30,483 bases of DNA. Source: Oscillospiraceae bacterium (GTDB lineage: Bacteria; Bacillota_A; Clostridia; Oscillospirales; Oscillospiraceae). Both the position numbers and the translations under genes were made by a program. The notes beneath the pieces are model-generated. The model was not told the DNA's origin. It made no database searches and worked only from the letters and a program-made list of their open reading frames with translations. The stretch is taken from NCBI GenBank assembly GCA_017627975.1, contig JAGAFT010000099.1, positions 1 through 30,483 of the forward strand, written 5' to 3'. This document shows, piece after piece, positions 21,092 through 29,216 of this stretch (positions within the stretch are counted from its first letter, which is position 1; every line of letters starts with the position of its first letter).

Positions 21092-23761
21092 ATGAGAAAA
21101 CTGATTTACCAGGACGAGGTAATCGCGGATATTGATGCATTTTTAAACGCGGTCAGTTCGACGGGAAGCATTACCGGCGGATGGAGACAGTACTGGGCTG
21201 CCAAAGACATTGATGAAGCGGTGCACTATCAAAACAAAATCAAAAATGTTCCGCATATTTGCACCAAAGTTCCGACGGGGGGCGGGAAGACATACATCGG
21301 CTGCAGATCCTTGAGGCATATATTCTCACAGCTTCTTCCGACGAAAGAAAAACTTGTGATCTGGCTTGTCCCGTCAGATTCCATTCTGACCCAGACCGTT
21401 AAGGCCCTGTCCGATCCGGGGCATCCTTACCGTCGAAAGCTGGATGCGGATTTTGCCGGACGCGTTGGGGTGTACACAAAAGAGATGCTGCTGAACGGTC
21501 AGAATTTTTCACCGGATACCGTGCAGGAACTTCTGACAATATGCGTTATGAGCTATGCATCTCTGCGCATTGACAGTAAGAAGAAAGACGTCAGGAAGGT
21601 ATATCAGGAAAACGGGAATCTCCAGCGGTTTGCGGATCATTTCAAGGACAAGGAGGTTCTTCTCGCCGATACACCGGAAACAGCCTTGATTCAGGTCCTC
21701 CGTTATTATGCGCCCGTTGTGATTGTTGACGAGTCCCATAATGCCGGATCGACCCTGAGCACAGAGATGCTCACAAACCTGAATCCGTCTTTTATCCTGG
21801 AGCTTACGGCGACGCCGCGCAGCACCAGCAATATCATTTCCTATGTTGATGCCCGGAAACTGAAAAAGGAAAACATGATAAAGCTTCCGGTGATCGTGTT
21901 TAACAGGAACAGCGTTCAGACCGTTATTAAGGATGCGGTCCAGCTCCGGGGCAATATCGAGAAACAGGCTGTTAATGCTGAAGCGGCAGGCGGCGACTAC
22001 ATCAGGCCGATCGTTCTTTTCCAGGCGCAGCCCAGGATTAACGAAGAAAGCGAGACGTTTGACCGGACGAAACAGATTCTGCTGGATATGGGAATCCCGG
22101 AAAATCAGATCGGAATCAAAACATCCAATGTCGATACCATAAGCTCGCTTGATCTGATGAGCAGGGATTGTGAAATCCGGTATATCATCACAGTAAACGC
22201 GCTGAAAGAGGGCTGGGACTGCCCCTTCGCGTATATTCTTGCATCTCTGGCAAATAAGACGTCAAAAGTGGATGTGGAGCAGATCCTTGGCAGAATTCTC
22301 CGGCAGCCTCATGCAAAGCAGCACAAAGGATCCCTCCTGAATACCTCGTATGTGTTCTCCTGTTCGAATGATTTTCATGCTACTGTCGACAGCGTGGTTG
22401 CCGGCTTGAATAAATCTGGATTCAGCCGTAAAGATTGCAGGGTTGTGGAACCTGAACCGGAAGAGTCCATGCCCGGATACAAGTTGGTAATTGAAGAAAC
22501 GAACCAATACGAGCTGATGGGAGTTCGCTCAGGTTCTGAAACAGAAGCCGCTCAAAGTCCGGAGCCTCAGACGGAGGAAGACGACATCTTTACCGATGTG
22601 AATACGGATGATCTTCGGAAAAGCTATGAAGAACAAAACGCCGCAGGCGGGGAGACCGAAGATGGCGCTCTTGCGGAGATGATCAATACGGCAACCGCTC
22701 AGACCGAGCAGTATAACAGGGAAGTTAACCGGGATGATTCTGAGCTTGTCGGAGGGGAACTCGGTGACAGGATGAACCAGAACAGAGTACAACAACAGTA
22801 TCGGGAAGAGATGAAGGAATTCCGGGTTCCACAGTTTGTGTATGCCGATGAGCCTTCGTTTGTAAGTTATGATGCGGAATATGAGGTTTTGGCGAAAGAG
22901 CATCTCTCCAAGGGGTTTTCCCTGAGGGGGCAGGATGCCCATGTGAATTTCACTCTCTCAACGGGTGTAACCTATAGAGTTGATGTTGCCGATACCGGTG
23001 AAGAAGCGATTCCCAAGTATGTCAAAATAACGGGTGCGGATGAAGAATTCTACAAAAAGTTATTAGAGACCTTCCCAAATGGGGATCATCAGCAGCATTG
23101 CGCCAGTGCAATCGCGCATCAGGTCAACAAGAATGACAGGCTCAACACTGCTGAAGTGGAAGAATACGTAAAGCAGGTCATCTCCAATATGACGGAGGAA
23201 GAGCTGTCCGTTATGGAGACCTCCATCCCCACATATGCGAACAAGATTCGGGAAAAGATAGAAACTCTCGAAGAAGATTTCCGGCAGAAAAAGTTTTCAA
23301 AGTGGCTGGACAGCGGGACAATCACATGCGAAAAAGTATACAGACTGGCTGACGTTATTACGCCGGCAAAAACGATTGATACGATACCCAAATCATTATA
23401 CGAAGCGGAGAAAGACGATTTAAATACCTTTGAACGGAAGGTCATTGATGTTGTTGTCAGCCTTGGCAACGTGGAATGGTGGCATCGCATTATTGAGAGA
23501 AAAGACTTCTTCCTCAACGGATGGTTTTATCACTACCCGGATTTCATGGTCATGACAAAATCGGGAAAACTTGTCCTGATCGAGGCGAAGGGCGATTACC
23601 TTGACGGAGACGACAGCAGGGATAAACTTGAGCTTGGAAGGAAATGGCAGCAGCAGTCGGGCAAGGACTATCGGTATTTTATGGTTTTCGAGAAAAAAGT
23701 GCTTGGACTCGACGGCTCGTATACGCTCGATGAATTTGTTGAAATCATGAAAAAGCTGTAA
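21092..23761 (+). CDS. res: Type III restriction endonuclease subunit (Res), helicase-nuclease
   Basis: This 889-residue protein has a superfamily 2 helicase core with Walker A P61-T-G-G-G-K-T67, the box D213-E-S-H216 and 'ELTATPRST'. The second RecA lobe shows 'ALKEGWDCPFAYILASLANKTS' and the arginine motif region 'QILGRILRQP'. The C-terminal PD-(D/E)xK nuclease is visible as 'YPDFMV' followed by E831-A-K833. With Mod it forms the ATP-driven type III complex that cuts when unmethylated sites are head to head. The gene follows Mod by nine bases and lacks a strong ribosome site, so translation is probably coupled. Length is usual for the family and the frame is intact, so the system looks functional. 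Confidence 0.93.
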   Translation: MRKLIYQDEVIADIDAFLNAVSSTGSITGGWRQYWAAKDIDEAVHYQNKIKNVPHICTKVPTGGGKTYIGCRSLRHIFSQLLPTKEKLVIWLVPSDSILTQTVKALSDPGHPYRRKLDADFAGRVGVYTKEMLLNGQNFSPDTVQELLTICVMSYASLRIDSKKKDVRKVYQENGNLQRFADHFKDKEVLLADTPETALIQVLRYYAPVVIVDESHNAGSTLSTEMLTNLNPSFILELTATPRSTSNIISYVDARKLKKENMIKLPVIVFNRNSVQTVIKDAVQLRGNIEKQAVNAEAAGGDYIRPIVLFQAQPRINEESETFDRTKQILLDMGIPENQIGIKTSNVDTISSLDLMSRDCEIRYIITVNALKEGWDCPFAYILASLANKTSKVDVEQILGRILRQPHAKQHKGSLLNTSYVFSCSNDFHATVDSVVAGLNKSGFSRKDCRVVEPEPEESMPGYKLVIEETNQYELMGVRSGSETEAAQSPEPQTEEDDIFTDVNTDDLRKSYEEQNAAGGETEDGALAEMINTATAQTEQYNREVNRDDSELVGGELGDRMNQNRVQQQYREEMKEFRVPQFVYADEPSFVSYDAEYEVLAKEHLSKGFSLRGQDAHVNFTLSTGVTYRVDVADTGEEAIPKYVKITGADEEFYKKLLETFPNGDHQQHCASAIAHQVNKNDRLNTAEVEEYVKQVISNMTEEELSVMETSIPTYANKIREKIETLEEDFRQKKFSKWLDSGTITCEKVYRLADVITPAKTIDTIPKSLYEAEKDDLNTFERKVIDVVVSLGNVEWWHRIIERKDFFLNGWFYHYPDFMVMTKSGKLVLIEAKGDYLDGDDSRDKLELGRKWQQQSGKDYRYFMVFEKKVLGLDGSYTLDEFVEIMKKL

Positions 23762-23837
23762 GGAGCAAGGAAATCAGGTTGGGTTATGACAAATGTTGTG
23801 AAGCGTGAGTATGAATATGCCGTGGATAGGGAAAGAA

Positions 23838-23872
23838 CTGTTCTTCTCTCGAAAAGGGACAGAGAAGAACAG
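23838..23872. repeat. Inverted repeat between Res and the secreted-protein gene
   Basis: CTGTTCTTCTCT (23838-23849) and AGAGAAGAACAG (23861-23872) pair perfectly over 12 bases, with an 11-base loop and no T run. It may be a 3'-end hairpin of the restriction operon or an operator for the following gene. A 35-codon frame (23786-23893) crosses it, but with no good ribosome site I do not call it a gene. Confidence 0.5.
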
Positions 23873-23931
23873 CCGGGGAGCGACTGTGATTGAGAAACCA
23901 AGCTGTGCGTATGAATGAAAGGAGCCTCATT

Positions 23932-25371
23932 ATGAAAAAGCTGTTATCCGTTATTCTTGTTTTTGTCCTTGTTCTCTCCATCACGCCATCGAGCTTTGCC
24001 AACACTGACACGCTGGCGGACTGGAACATCAGAATCACGGTCCCGGACGGCAAGACGGCCGTGCTGAAAGGGAGCGAGTATTACATCTACGGCCAGCAGG
24101 AAGGATCGATCCCTTATGTGATGCTGAGACCTTACCGTTATGATGACCCGGAAGAGTTCATCACGGATTTCACAGAGTATATGCGGGGTCAGTATTCAGA
24201 TCTGACCGTTACATCCCCTGCAACGCGGAAAACAATCGGCAACAAGCGCTGCTGGGAGATTGACTACGGCTACACCGTCAGCGGGTATGATGTGCGTGAC
24301 CGCCGCATGGTTTTTACGGTTGACGGACTCACATACATGTTCGCGTCCAAAGAGATCGTGTCCAACGGAATGACCATCGGCAGCATGCTGGACGACGTGG
24401 TGGCGGACTGCGAGCTCCTGGGTCCCGGGGCGGAGAGCGTGATGGTGGAGGGAGAGCCCGCCGCGGCGGAAAAAACGATCAGCCCGGCATATGTTTACTA
24501 TGATAAGAACGGACTGCCGAAGTACTGGCTGGACTTCACAGGCAGCGCCGCCGACAACCTTGTACTGCATTGCTACTTCTTTACGGACTCCTGGTACGAG
24601 TCCTGGTATATTCTGGACTTCAACTCATCCGTAGCCAATTCCCATCAGGACACCTACCGCATCGAAAATGTATATGATTCCAGAGGGACGGATGTTTCAA
24701 ACTGGTTTAAGACCGTCTCCCTCACCATCAATGGCGGCTCCGTCAGCCTGTATATGGAACGGAACCCCTCTACCCTGGCGGGCGGTCCGGACAGCACGAT
24801 TCTGGACGGCTTATATGAAATGACCCCGGAGATGGCGGGCATCGTATATGAATATACGGAAGACAGAGAGCTCAAGAGCTGGCTTGTCCTTAATTCCGGG
24901 AATGCGGAGCTGCACTTCGCTGACGGCAGAATCTGGTACCTCGAGCCGGCGGCAGGCGATGGAAACACCGTGAACATAGCACGGATTGTATCACAGACGG
25001 GAGAAGAGGTTCCTTTCCAGAGCATGGCAGTTACCTATGTTCAGGGCGCAATGATGATCAGTGCGGAAGCAGGCGAGGCGCTCTCCGGTGTATTTCTGTA
25101 CAGCCCGCGGGTTTTCCTGCAGAGAGACGACTGCAGCGCATCCGAGATCGGCAGAATGGCGCAGATGTATTACTATCGCCATCACAATTTCTATCCGCCT
25201 GTGGCGGATGTGGAGCCAAACGGGGACGGGACATTTTCCGTGCACCTCTATGAGATCGTGAACAATGGAGACGGCACTTACCACACGGCAACCTCAGCCT
25301 GGTATACGGTTGATGCTTCTGGGATTGGCGCGGACGATCTGTTTGGGGACCCTGTGGATTTGCGGATGTGA
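23932..25371 (+). CDS. Secreted protein of unknown function
   Basis: The ATG at 23932 follows GAAAGGAG and starts a clear signal peptide (M-K-K, hydrophobic 4-18, S-F-A near 21-23), giving 479 residues; the upstream in-frame ATG at 23890 is rejected. I do not recognise the family. The mature protein is acidic and rich in Tyr, Gly, Ser and Asp, with many short strand-like stretches ('KYWLDFTGSAADNLVLHCYFF', 'SWYESWYILDF') that suggest a beta-rich, possibly adhesive or ligand-binding fold. No transmembrane anchor, LPXTG sorting motif or catalytic triad is visible. Two halves may differ in origin: residues 25-150 resemble a small alpha/beta domain, and the remainder is beta-rich. A winged-helix gene follows 28 bases downstream. 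Confidence 0.7.
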   Translation: MKKLLSVILVFVLVLSITPSSFANTDTLADWNIRITVPDGKTAVLKGSEYYIYGQQEGSIPYVMLRPYRYDDPEEFITDFTEYMRGQYSDLTVTSPATRKTIGNKRCWEIDYGYTVSGYDVRDRRMVFTVDGLTYMFASKEIVSNGMTIGSMLDDVVADCELLGPGAESVMVEGEPAAAEKTISPAYVYYDKNGLPKYWLDFTGSAADNLVLHCYFFTDSWYESWYILDFNSSVANSHQDTYRIENVYDSRGTDVSNWFKTVSLTINGGSVSLYMERNPSTLAGGPDSTILDGLYEMTPEMAGIVYEYTEDRELKSWLVLNSGNAELHFADGRIWYLEPAAGDGNTVNIARIVSQTGEEVPFQSMAVTYVQGAMMISAEAGEALSGVFLYSPRVFLQRDDCSASEIGRMAQMYYYRHHNFYPPVADVEPNGDGTFSVHLYEIVNNGDGTYHTATSAWYTVDASGIGADDLFGDPVDLRM

Positions 25372-25399
25372 GAAGAGGACTTGGCAGAGGTGTGACTCA

Positions 25400-25582
25400 A
25401 TGAAAAGAGCAAGGGCGTTGGAACTTCTTTTAGAAGATCCGGGATTTACTTCCCTACAGATAGCAGAGAAACTAAACGTAAGCAGAGTATCGGTAACAAA
25501 ATACTTGAAAGCATTAAAAGAAAAAGGGATTATCTCCCGAATTGGCTCAGATCGGAAGGGATACTGGAGAATCAACCAATAG
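25400..25582 (+). CDS. Stand-alone winged-helix DNA-binding protein (possible C-terminal remnant)
   Basis: The 60-residue product is almost entirely one helix-turn-helix ('FTSLQIAEKLNVSRVSVTKY', 16-35) plus a winged hairpin ending 'IGSDRKGYWRI'. This sequence closely resembles the C-terminal tail of AlbA_2/Schlafen-type 'putative DNA-binding' ATPases, where R-x-G-S-x-x-x-G-Y-W-x-I is common. It may therefore be the surviving end of such a gene or an independent mini-regulator. The ATG at 25400 has an AGAGGTG site. It begins 28 bases after the secreted-protein gene, so it could regulate or be co-transcribed with it. Confidence 0.68.
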   Translation: MKRARALELLLEDPGFTSLQIAEKLNVSRVSVTKYLKALKEKGIISRIGSDRKGYWRINQ

Positions 25583-25588
25583 TAAAAA

Positions 25589-25624
25589 TGCCCCCGCTAC
25601 AATCACTATGATCACTGCGGGGCA
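25589..25624. terminator. Hairpin after the winged-helix gene
   Basis: TGCCCCCGC (25589-25597) pairs with GCGGGGCA (25617-25624) with one bulged base. T-rich sequence follows only on the minus strand (ATTTTTACT), where no gene is seen, so on the plus strand it is a weak terminator. Confidence 0.4.
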
Positions 25625-25721
25625 CCATCCATGCAGTCAGGTATAGACCAGCTCTGACAGAACATATGCGTCAGCAACCGAAAGAATGAATATTAGCGGT
25701 AAGGCCGGGAAAAATAGAAAG

Positions 25722-25741
25722 CCCTCTGCCAAAGCAGAGGG
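25722..25741. repeat. Short perfect hairpin upstream of the YwaF-like gene
   Basis: CCCTCTGC (25722-25729) and GCAGAGGG (25734-25741) flank a CAAA loop. It lies 33 bases before the YwaF-like ATG, in the probable leader, and could be a terminator remnant or a translation-control hairpin. Confidence 0.45.
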
Positions 25742-25773
25742 AATAGAAGTTGTCAGTCTCGGAGGGTGAGACA

Positions 25774-26547
25774 ATGAAGACAGATTTTTGGATCATGAAG
25801 CCTTTTAGCAGACTTTTTTTCCTGACATTCGCCATGTTTTTGCTCCTTCTTATTCTTGCCAGCGTTCTCCTGCACAATAAGAGTGAGAGGACAAAAGACA
25901 TTGTCTTGATAACGGCATGCGTGATGACCCTGATCGGATTCATCTGCTACAAGATTTACCTGTCCCGCGACGATGACTACAATATCATCACAGCCGGTAT
26001 GGGTGGATTCAACTGGTGGGGAGAACTCCCGCTGCAGCTTTGCAACATCAACATGCTGATGATCCCCATAGCGGTGTGGAGGAAAAGTCGACCGCTGGCG
26101 TGTTTCTGCTTTTTCCTCGGACCGCTGGGTGCACTGATGGCGCTGATCATGCCGGGAAACGGATTTGATGGTTATCCGATTGTTTTGCCGCGTATGCTCG
26201 GTTATTATGGGACGCATTTCATGATTGTGATTGAAGGGCTGGCGCTTGTCACATTCGGTATGTTCCGGCCGAAACTCCGTGATCTGCCAAGAGCGGTTCT
26301 CGCAACACTCCTGATTGCGTTTGCAGTCTTTTGCTTTAATATGCTGCTTCGCTGGACGGGGCTGCATCCAAAAGCGAACTACTTCTTCTCGGTTGAGACG
26401 GAAGGGAATCCCTTGCTGGAATTGTTCTACCGATGGATTCCGATCCCGTTTCTCTACCTGATGCCGTGCAGCATCATACTCGGAACATACATGCTTGCAA
26501 TTACGATTCCGCTTGAACTGGCCGAGCGAAAAAGAAAACAATCGTGA
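25774..26547 (+). CDS. YwaF/TIGR02206-like integral membrane protein
   Basis: The ATG at 25774 follows GGAGGGTGA and gives 257 residues with seven hydrophobic segments. The 'ELPLQLCNINMLMIPIAV' helix and the 'GYYGTHFMIVIEGL' helix match the pattern of YwaF/TIGR02206 proteins (LPL-x-LC and a later conserved His). The N-Y-F-F…E-G-N-P-L-L-E-L loop before the last helix also fits. Members are related to TMEM164-type acyltransferases, but bacterial function is not established. It ends 47 bases before a UUCG-loop terminator and appears monocistronic. Family call is by motif recognition and moderate. Confidence 0.7.
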   Translation: MKTDFWIMKPFSRLFFLTFAMFLLLLILASVLLHNKSERTKDIVLITACVMTLIGFICYKIYLSRDDDYNIITAGMGGFNWWGELPLQLCNINMLMIPIAVWRKSRPLACFCFFLGPLGALMALIMPGNGFDGYPIVLPRMLGYYGTHFMIVIEGLALVTFGMFRPKLRDLPRAVLATLLIAFAVFCFNMLLRWTGLHPKANYFFSVETEGNPLLELFYRWIPIPFLYLMPCSIILGTYMLAITIPLELAERKRKQS

Positions 26548-26594
26548 GCCCGCCCGGCAGCAAGGATAGGATCATCAAAACATCAAGTAAAGAA

Positions 26595-26623
26595 ATACGC
26601 CCTCTTCGGAGGGCGTATGTTTT
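26595..26623 (+). terminator. Intrinsic terminator of the YwaF-like gene
   Basis: ATACGCCCTC (26595-26604) and GAGGGCGTAT (26609-26618) form a perfect ten-pair stem with a TTCG tetraloop, followed by GTTTT. Confidence 0.85.
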
Positions 26624-26679
26624 GGAGAACGGATAGATTAAGCTAAACGTTGCCGGCTGTTCAAGGCCTGCTACACTGT

Positions 26680-27270
26680 CTACAGATCCAGATAATATTT
26701 TCCGTTTGCGTTGATGATGGTGGTGTTCTTGTACTGCAGGACACGCTGCTGCCGCGGGTCATAGCGCTTATGGATATGCCCGTGGACGAGATAGGAGGGC
26801 TGCCAGCGGTCCAGCAGGGGGAGAAACGCCTCGAAGCCGCGGTGGGTGATGTTGTCCTCGTCTCCGTAGCCCGCGGCCGGGGCGTGGGTGAGGACGATAT
26901 CGACCCCGCCCGCCCGTCTGATTTTCCATTGGAGCTTCAGAATGCGCAGGCGCATCTGACGCTCGGAATACTGATACGGTCCGCCGTTATAGCGCAGGCA
27001 GCCTCCGAGGCCCAGGATCCGAAGACCGCTGACCACCACCAGGCGGTCGTCGATGCAGTCGCAGCCCTCCGGCGGCTGGCGGTCATAGGACCCGTCGTGG
27101 TTCCCGTGGACGTAGAGCAGGGGACAGTTTGCCATCGTCACCAGAAAGCTGAGATAGCTCGCCTTGAGGTCCCCTGCGGACAGGATCAGGTCAACACCGT
27201 CCAGATTGCCGGGACGGTAATAATCCCAAAGGTATTTGTCTTCCTCATCTGAGATGAGCAGCAGCCTCAC
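26680..27270 (-). CDS. Calcineurin-like metallophosphoesterase (YfcE/MJ0936-like)
   Basis: This 196-residue cytoplasmic phosphoesterase shows D34 in 'SAGDLK', G56-N-H-D59 in 'YVHGNHDG', H129 in 'LTHAP' and H163/H165 in 'VHGHIH', the metal-binding set of the family. The first motif, normally D-x-H, reads D8-E-E10, so one metal-ligand histidine is replaced by Glu, which may change metal preference. The start codon overlaps the stop of the preceding ParB-like/BMP gene by four bases (ATGA). It is therefore the last gene of a translationally coupled three-gene operon. Small members hydrolyse phosphodiesters such as 2',3'-cyclic nucleotides; the real substrate is unknown. Confidence 0.85.
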   Translation of the reverse strand: MRLLLISDEEDKYLWDYYRPGNLDGVDLILSAGDLKASYLSFLVTMANCPLLYVHGNHDGSYDRQPPEGCDCIDDRLVVVSGLRILGLGGCLRYNGGPYQYSERQMRLRILKLQWKIRRAGGVDIVLTHAPAAGYGDEDNITHRGFEAFLPLLDRWQPSYLVHGHIHKRYDPRQQRVLQYKNTTIINANGKYYLDL

Positions 27271-29216
27271 AGCTGTCCTCCTTCTGCTTCCGGGAGCAGT
27301 TTTTTTCTGTACAGACCGAGAATGTGCATGGTTTCGGCATATTCGGGGCGAAGCTCCTCGTAATCGGGAACTCTGCCGACGACGTTATCGCAGAACCAGT
27401 CCATGGAGATGATCTCATCGGGACTGAAGGAGTGTTCCCCGTCGTTGCGCTGCGTGCCGTCCTGGTCAAAGATGCGCATGTGGAAAGGCTGAAGCGAGCC
27501 GTTACAGATTCCCGTACGGAGAATCCGGCCGAGACCGGCGACACCGTCCGGGAGGTATTTGCTGAGGTGGACATCGAGCACGCCGCTGGCCATGCCCCAC
27601 CAGTAGTTGATGGCCTTGCTGCCGGAGATGTCGTTCCAGGCGCCGCTGAAGATGCTGCTGACGATCTTTTCATAAAGCTTGCCCCAGTCCCAGAAAGGCG
27701 TGACCAGGGGGATGAGGGTACCGTCCTTCTGCAGCTTGAAGGTGCCGAGCTCAAAGTCTTTCCAGACGGTGCCGGAGCTCACGATCTCCCGGTTGGAAAT
27801 GACGGATACCCCGCTGTCCAAAAGCCGCTTCACCGGGTCGCCGGGCAGGCAGGCCCAGTCCAGCCGGATAACGGCGTTCGGGTTTGTCATGCGGGCGCCG
27901 AGGGCAAAGGCGTTGACGCTGGCAGGGGTGCCGTAGATCGGATTGTTGGCGACATAGCCGATCTCGTTGCCCTCGGACATGATCCCGGCGATGGCGCCGG
28001 TGATAAACTTGCACTCGTAGGTACGGCCGTTGTACATGCGCACGCCGGTATAAGGCTGGAACACCGCACAGGTCAGGAAACGGACGTTCTTGTGAAGCGC
28101 GGCGGCTTTGCGGCAGGCGCTTATCATGGCGGCGTCGGTGGCGAAGACGAGCTCGGCTCCGTCGGCGATGGCCTCTTCGAGCACGGTCTCGTAGTCCCGG
28201 AAATCGCGCAGATAGGTTCTGACGGAGACCTGTGAGCCGAGCTGATCCTCGAGATACTGACGGCCCTCATCGTGGGCCTGGACCCAGGTGCTGTACTCCG
28301 GAGGCGCATCATAGAGGAAAGCAATGTTCAGGTGATCCGGGCGGGCGATGCTGATGATCCTGGAGATGACGTTCTTTCCTTTTTCTTCCGCGGGCTCGGT
28401 GCTGAGCTCGATGGCGGCGTCGTCCGTCTGTGCCAGCATGTCCGGCCAAAGGGTATCAATTCGTTTGGAGAGCTCCGGCAGGGTCAGATCCTTGATGTCA
28501 GAGAAGGAGAAGACCTGCAGCCAGGTCAAAAGCGCCTCGGCCGGAGTGACCTGATCCTGGCCGGTCCGCTGCTTCTGCAGCGCGTCGCGAAAGTGGCTGA
28601 ACCCGGCAGAGAAGCTGCGCCGCTCCTGATCGGTCCAGACGTGTTCCGGCTCAAAGCCCAGCGCGGCCTGCAGTTTGGCATAGCTGCCGCGGTGGCGGAA
28701 GTCGATGCCGTAGAGACCGGAGAGCGAATAAAAGTGCATAAACTCATAATACACCTGGACCTCGTGATCTTCGGACCAGCGGGGAATCACCCGCCTGACA
28801 TGGGCGGTGATGCGGGGCGAGTCATAGCTGAGCAGCACGCTGAGCCGCTTGTTGCCTTCCTGAATGTAGAACCGGCCCAAAAATTCATAGCATTCCACCG
28901 CGTCGCGGATGCCTTCTTCGCTCAGATGGGCATCACAGAGGCTGATCCACTTGGCGGCAAATTCGCTTGTCGGCTCCAGCAGGGGCATGAAGTTCCCCGC
29001 GAGAGCGGCCGTCCGTCCGGCGGACTTGGTGCCGACGAAACGGTCGGCGGGTACCTGGACAAGGCCGAGATCGGCATAGCCGGCGATGGCGGATTCCTGT
29101 ACGATGTCATCCAGCACAAGGGGATAAGGGTATTCGCCGTGGAGGACGGCGTTTTTATAGTATTTCTGCCCTGACTTCAGGGCGTGATTGTATTGTTCAA
29201 CCGCTTCAGATCTCAT
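27267..29216 (-). CDS. Cytoplasmic ParB-like domain fused to BMP/PnrA-type ligand-binding domain
   Basis: The 649-residue protein has no signal peptide or lipobox. Residues about 45-130 resemble a ParB/Srx-like module: 'LGLVQVPADRFVGTKSAGR' (50-68) matches the first ParB strand and 'YIQEGNKRLSVL' (117-128) the G-x-x-R box. A helical linker (130-290) leads to a BMP-family periplasmic-binding fold (about 296-600), beginning 'LNIAFLYDAPPEYSTW' and including 'IGYVANNPIYGTPASVNAFALGAR'. In secreted relatives this fold binds nucleosides. Here it should sit in the cytoplasm as a sensor or as the control part of a nucleotide-using module. Its start overlaps the EamA gene by 11 bases and its end overlaps the phosphoesterase by four. 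I recall similar proteins being annotated merely as BMP substrate-binding proteins. The fusion reading is by eye; function is unknown. Confidence 0.75.
   Translation of the reverse strand: MRSEAVEQYNHALKSGQKYYKNAVLHGEYPYPLVLDDIVQESAIAGYADLGLVQVPADRFVGTKSAGRTAALAGNFMPLLEPTSEFAAKWISLCDAHLSEEGIRDAVECYEFLGRFYIQEGNKRLSVLLSYDSPRITAHVRRVIPRWSEDHEVQVYYEFMHFYSLSGLYGIDFRHRGSYAKLQAALGFEPEHVWTDQERRSFSAGFSHFRDALQKQRTGQDQVTPAEALLTWLQVFSFSDIKDLTLPELSKRIDTLWPDMLAQTDDAAIELSTEPAEEKGKNVISRIISIARPDHLNIAFLYDAPPEYSTWVQAHDEGRQYLEDQLGSQVSVRTYLRDFRDYETVLEEAIADGAELVFATDAAMISACRKAAALHKNVRFLTCAVFQPYTGVRMYNGRTYECKFITGAIAGIMSEGNEIGYVANNPIYGTPASVNAFALGARMTNPNAVIRLDWACLPGDPVKRLLDSGVSVISNREIVSSGTVWKDFELGTFKLQKDGTLIPLVTPFWDWGKLYEKIVSSIFSGAWNDISGSKAINYWWGMASGVLDVHLSKYLPDGVAGLGRILRTGICNGSLQPFHMRIFDQDGTQRNDGEHSFSPDEIISMDWFCDNVVGRVPDYEELRPEYAETMHILGLYRKKLLPEAEGGQL

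Noticed and set aside
23786..23893. A 35-codon frame between Res and the secreted-protein gene
   Set aside because: No convincing ribosome site, highly charged sequence, and the perfect inverted repeat inside it explains the structure better.
28272..29174. A 300-codon plus-strand frame opposite the ParB-like/BMP gene
   Set aside because: No ribosome site or recognisable domain; the minus-strand gene is supported by motifs and operon overlaps.
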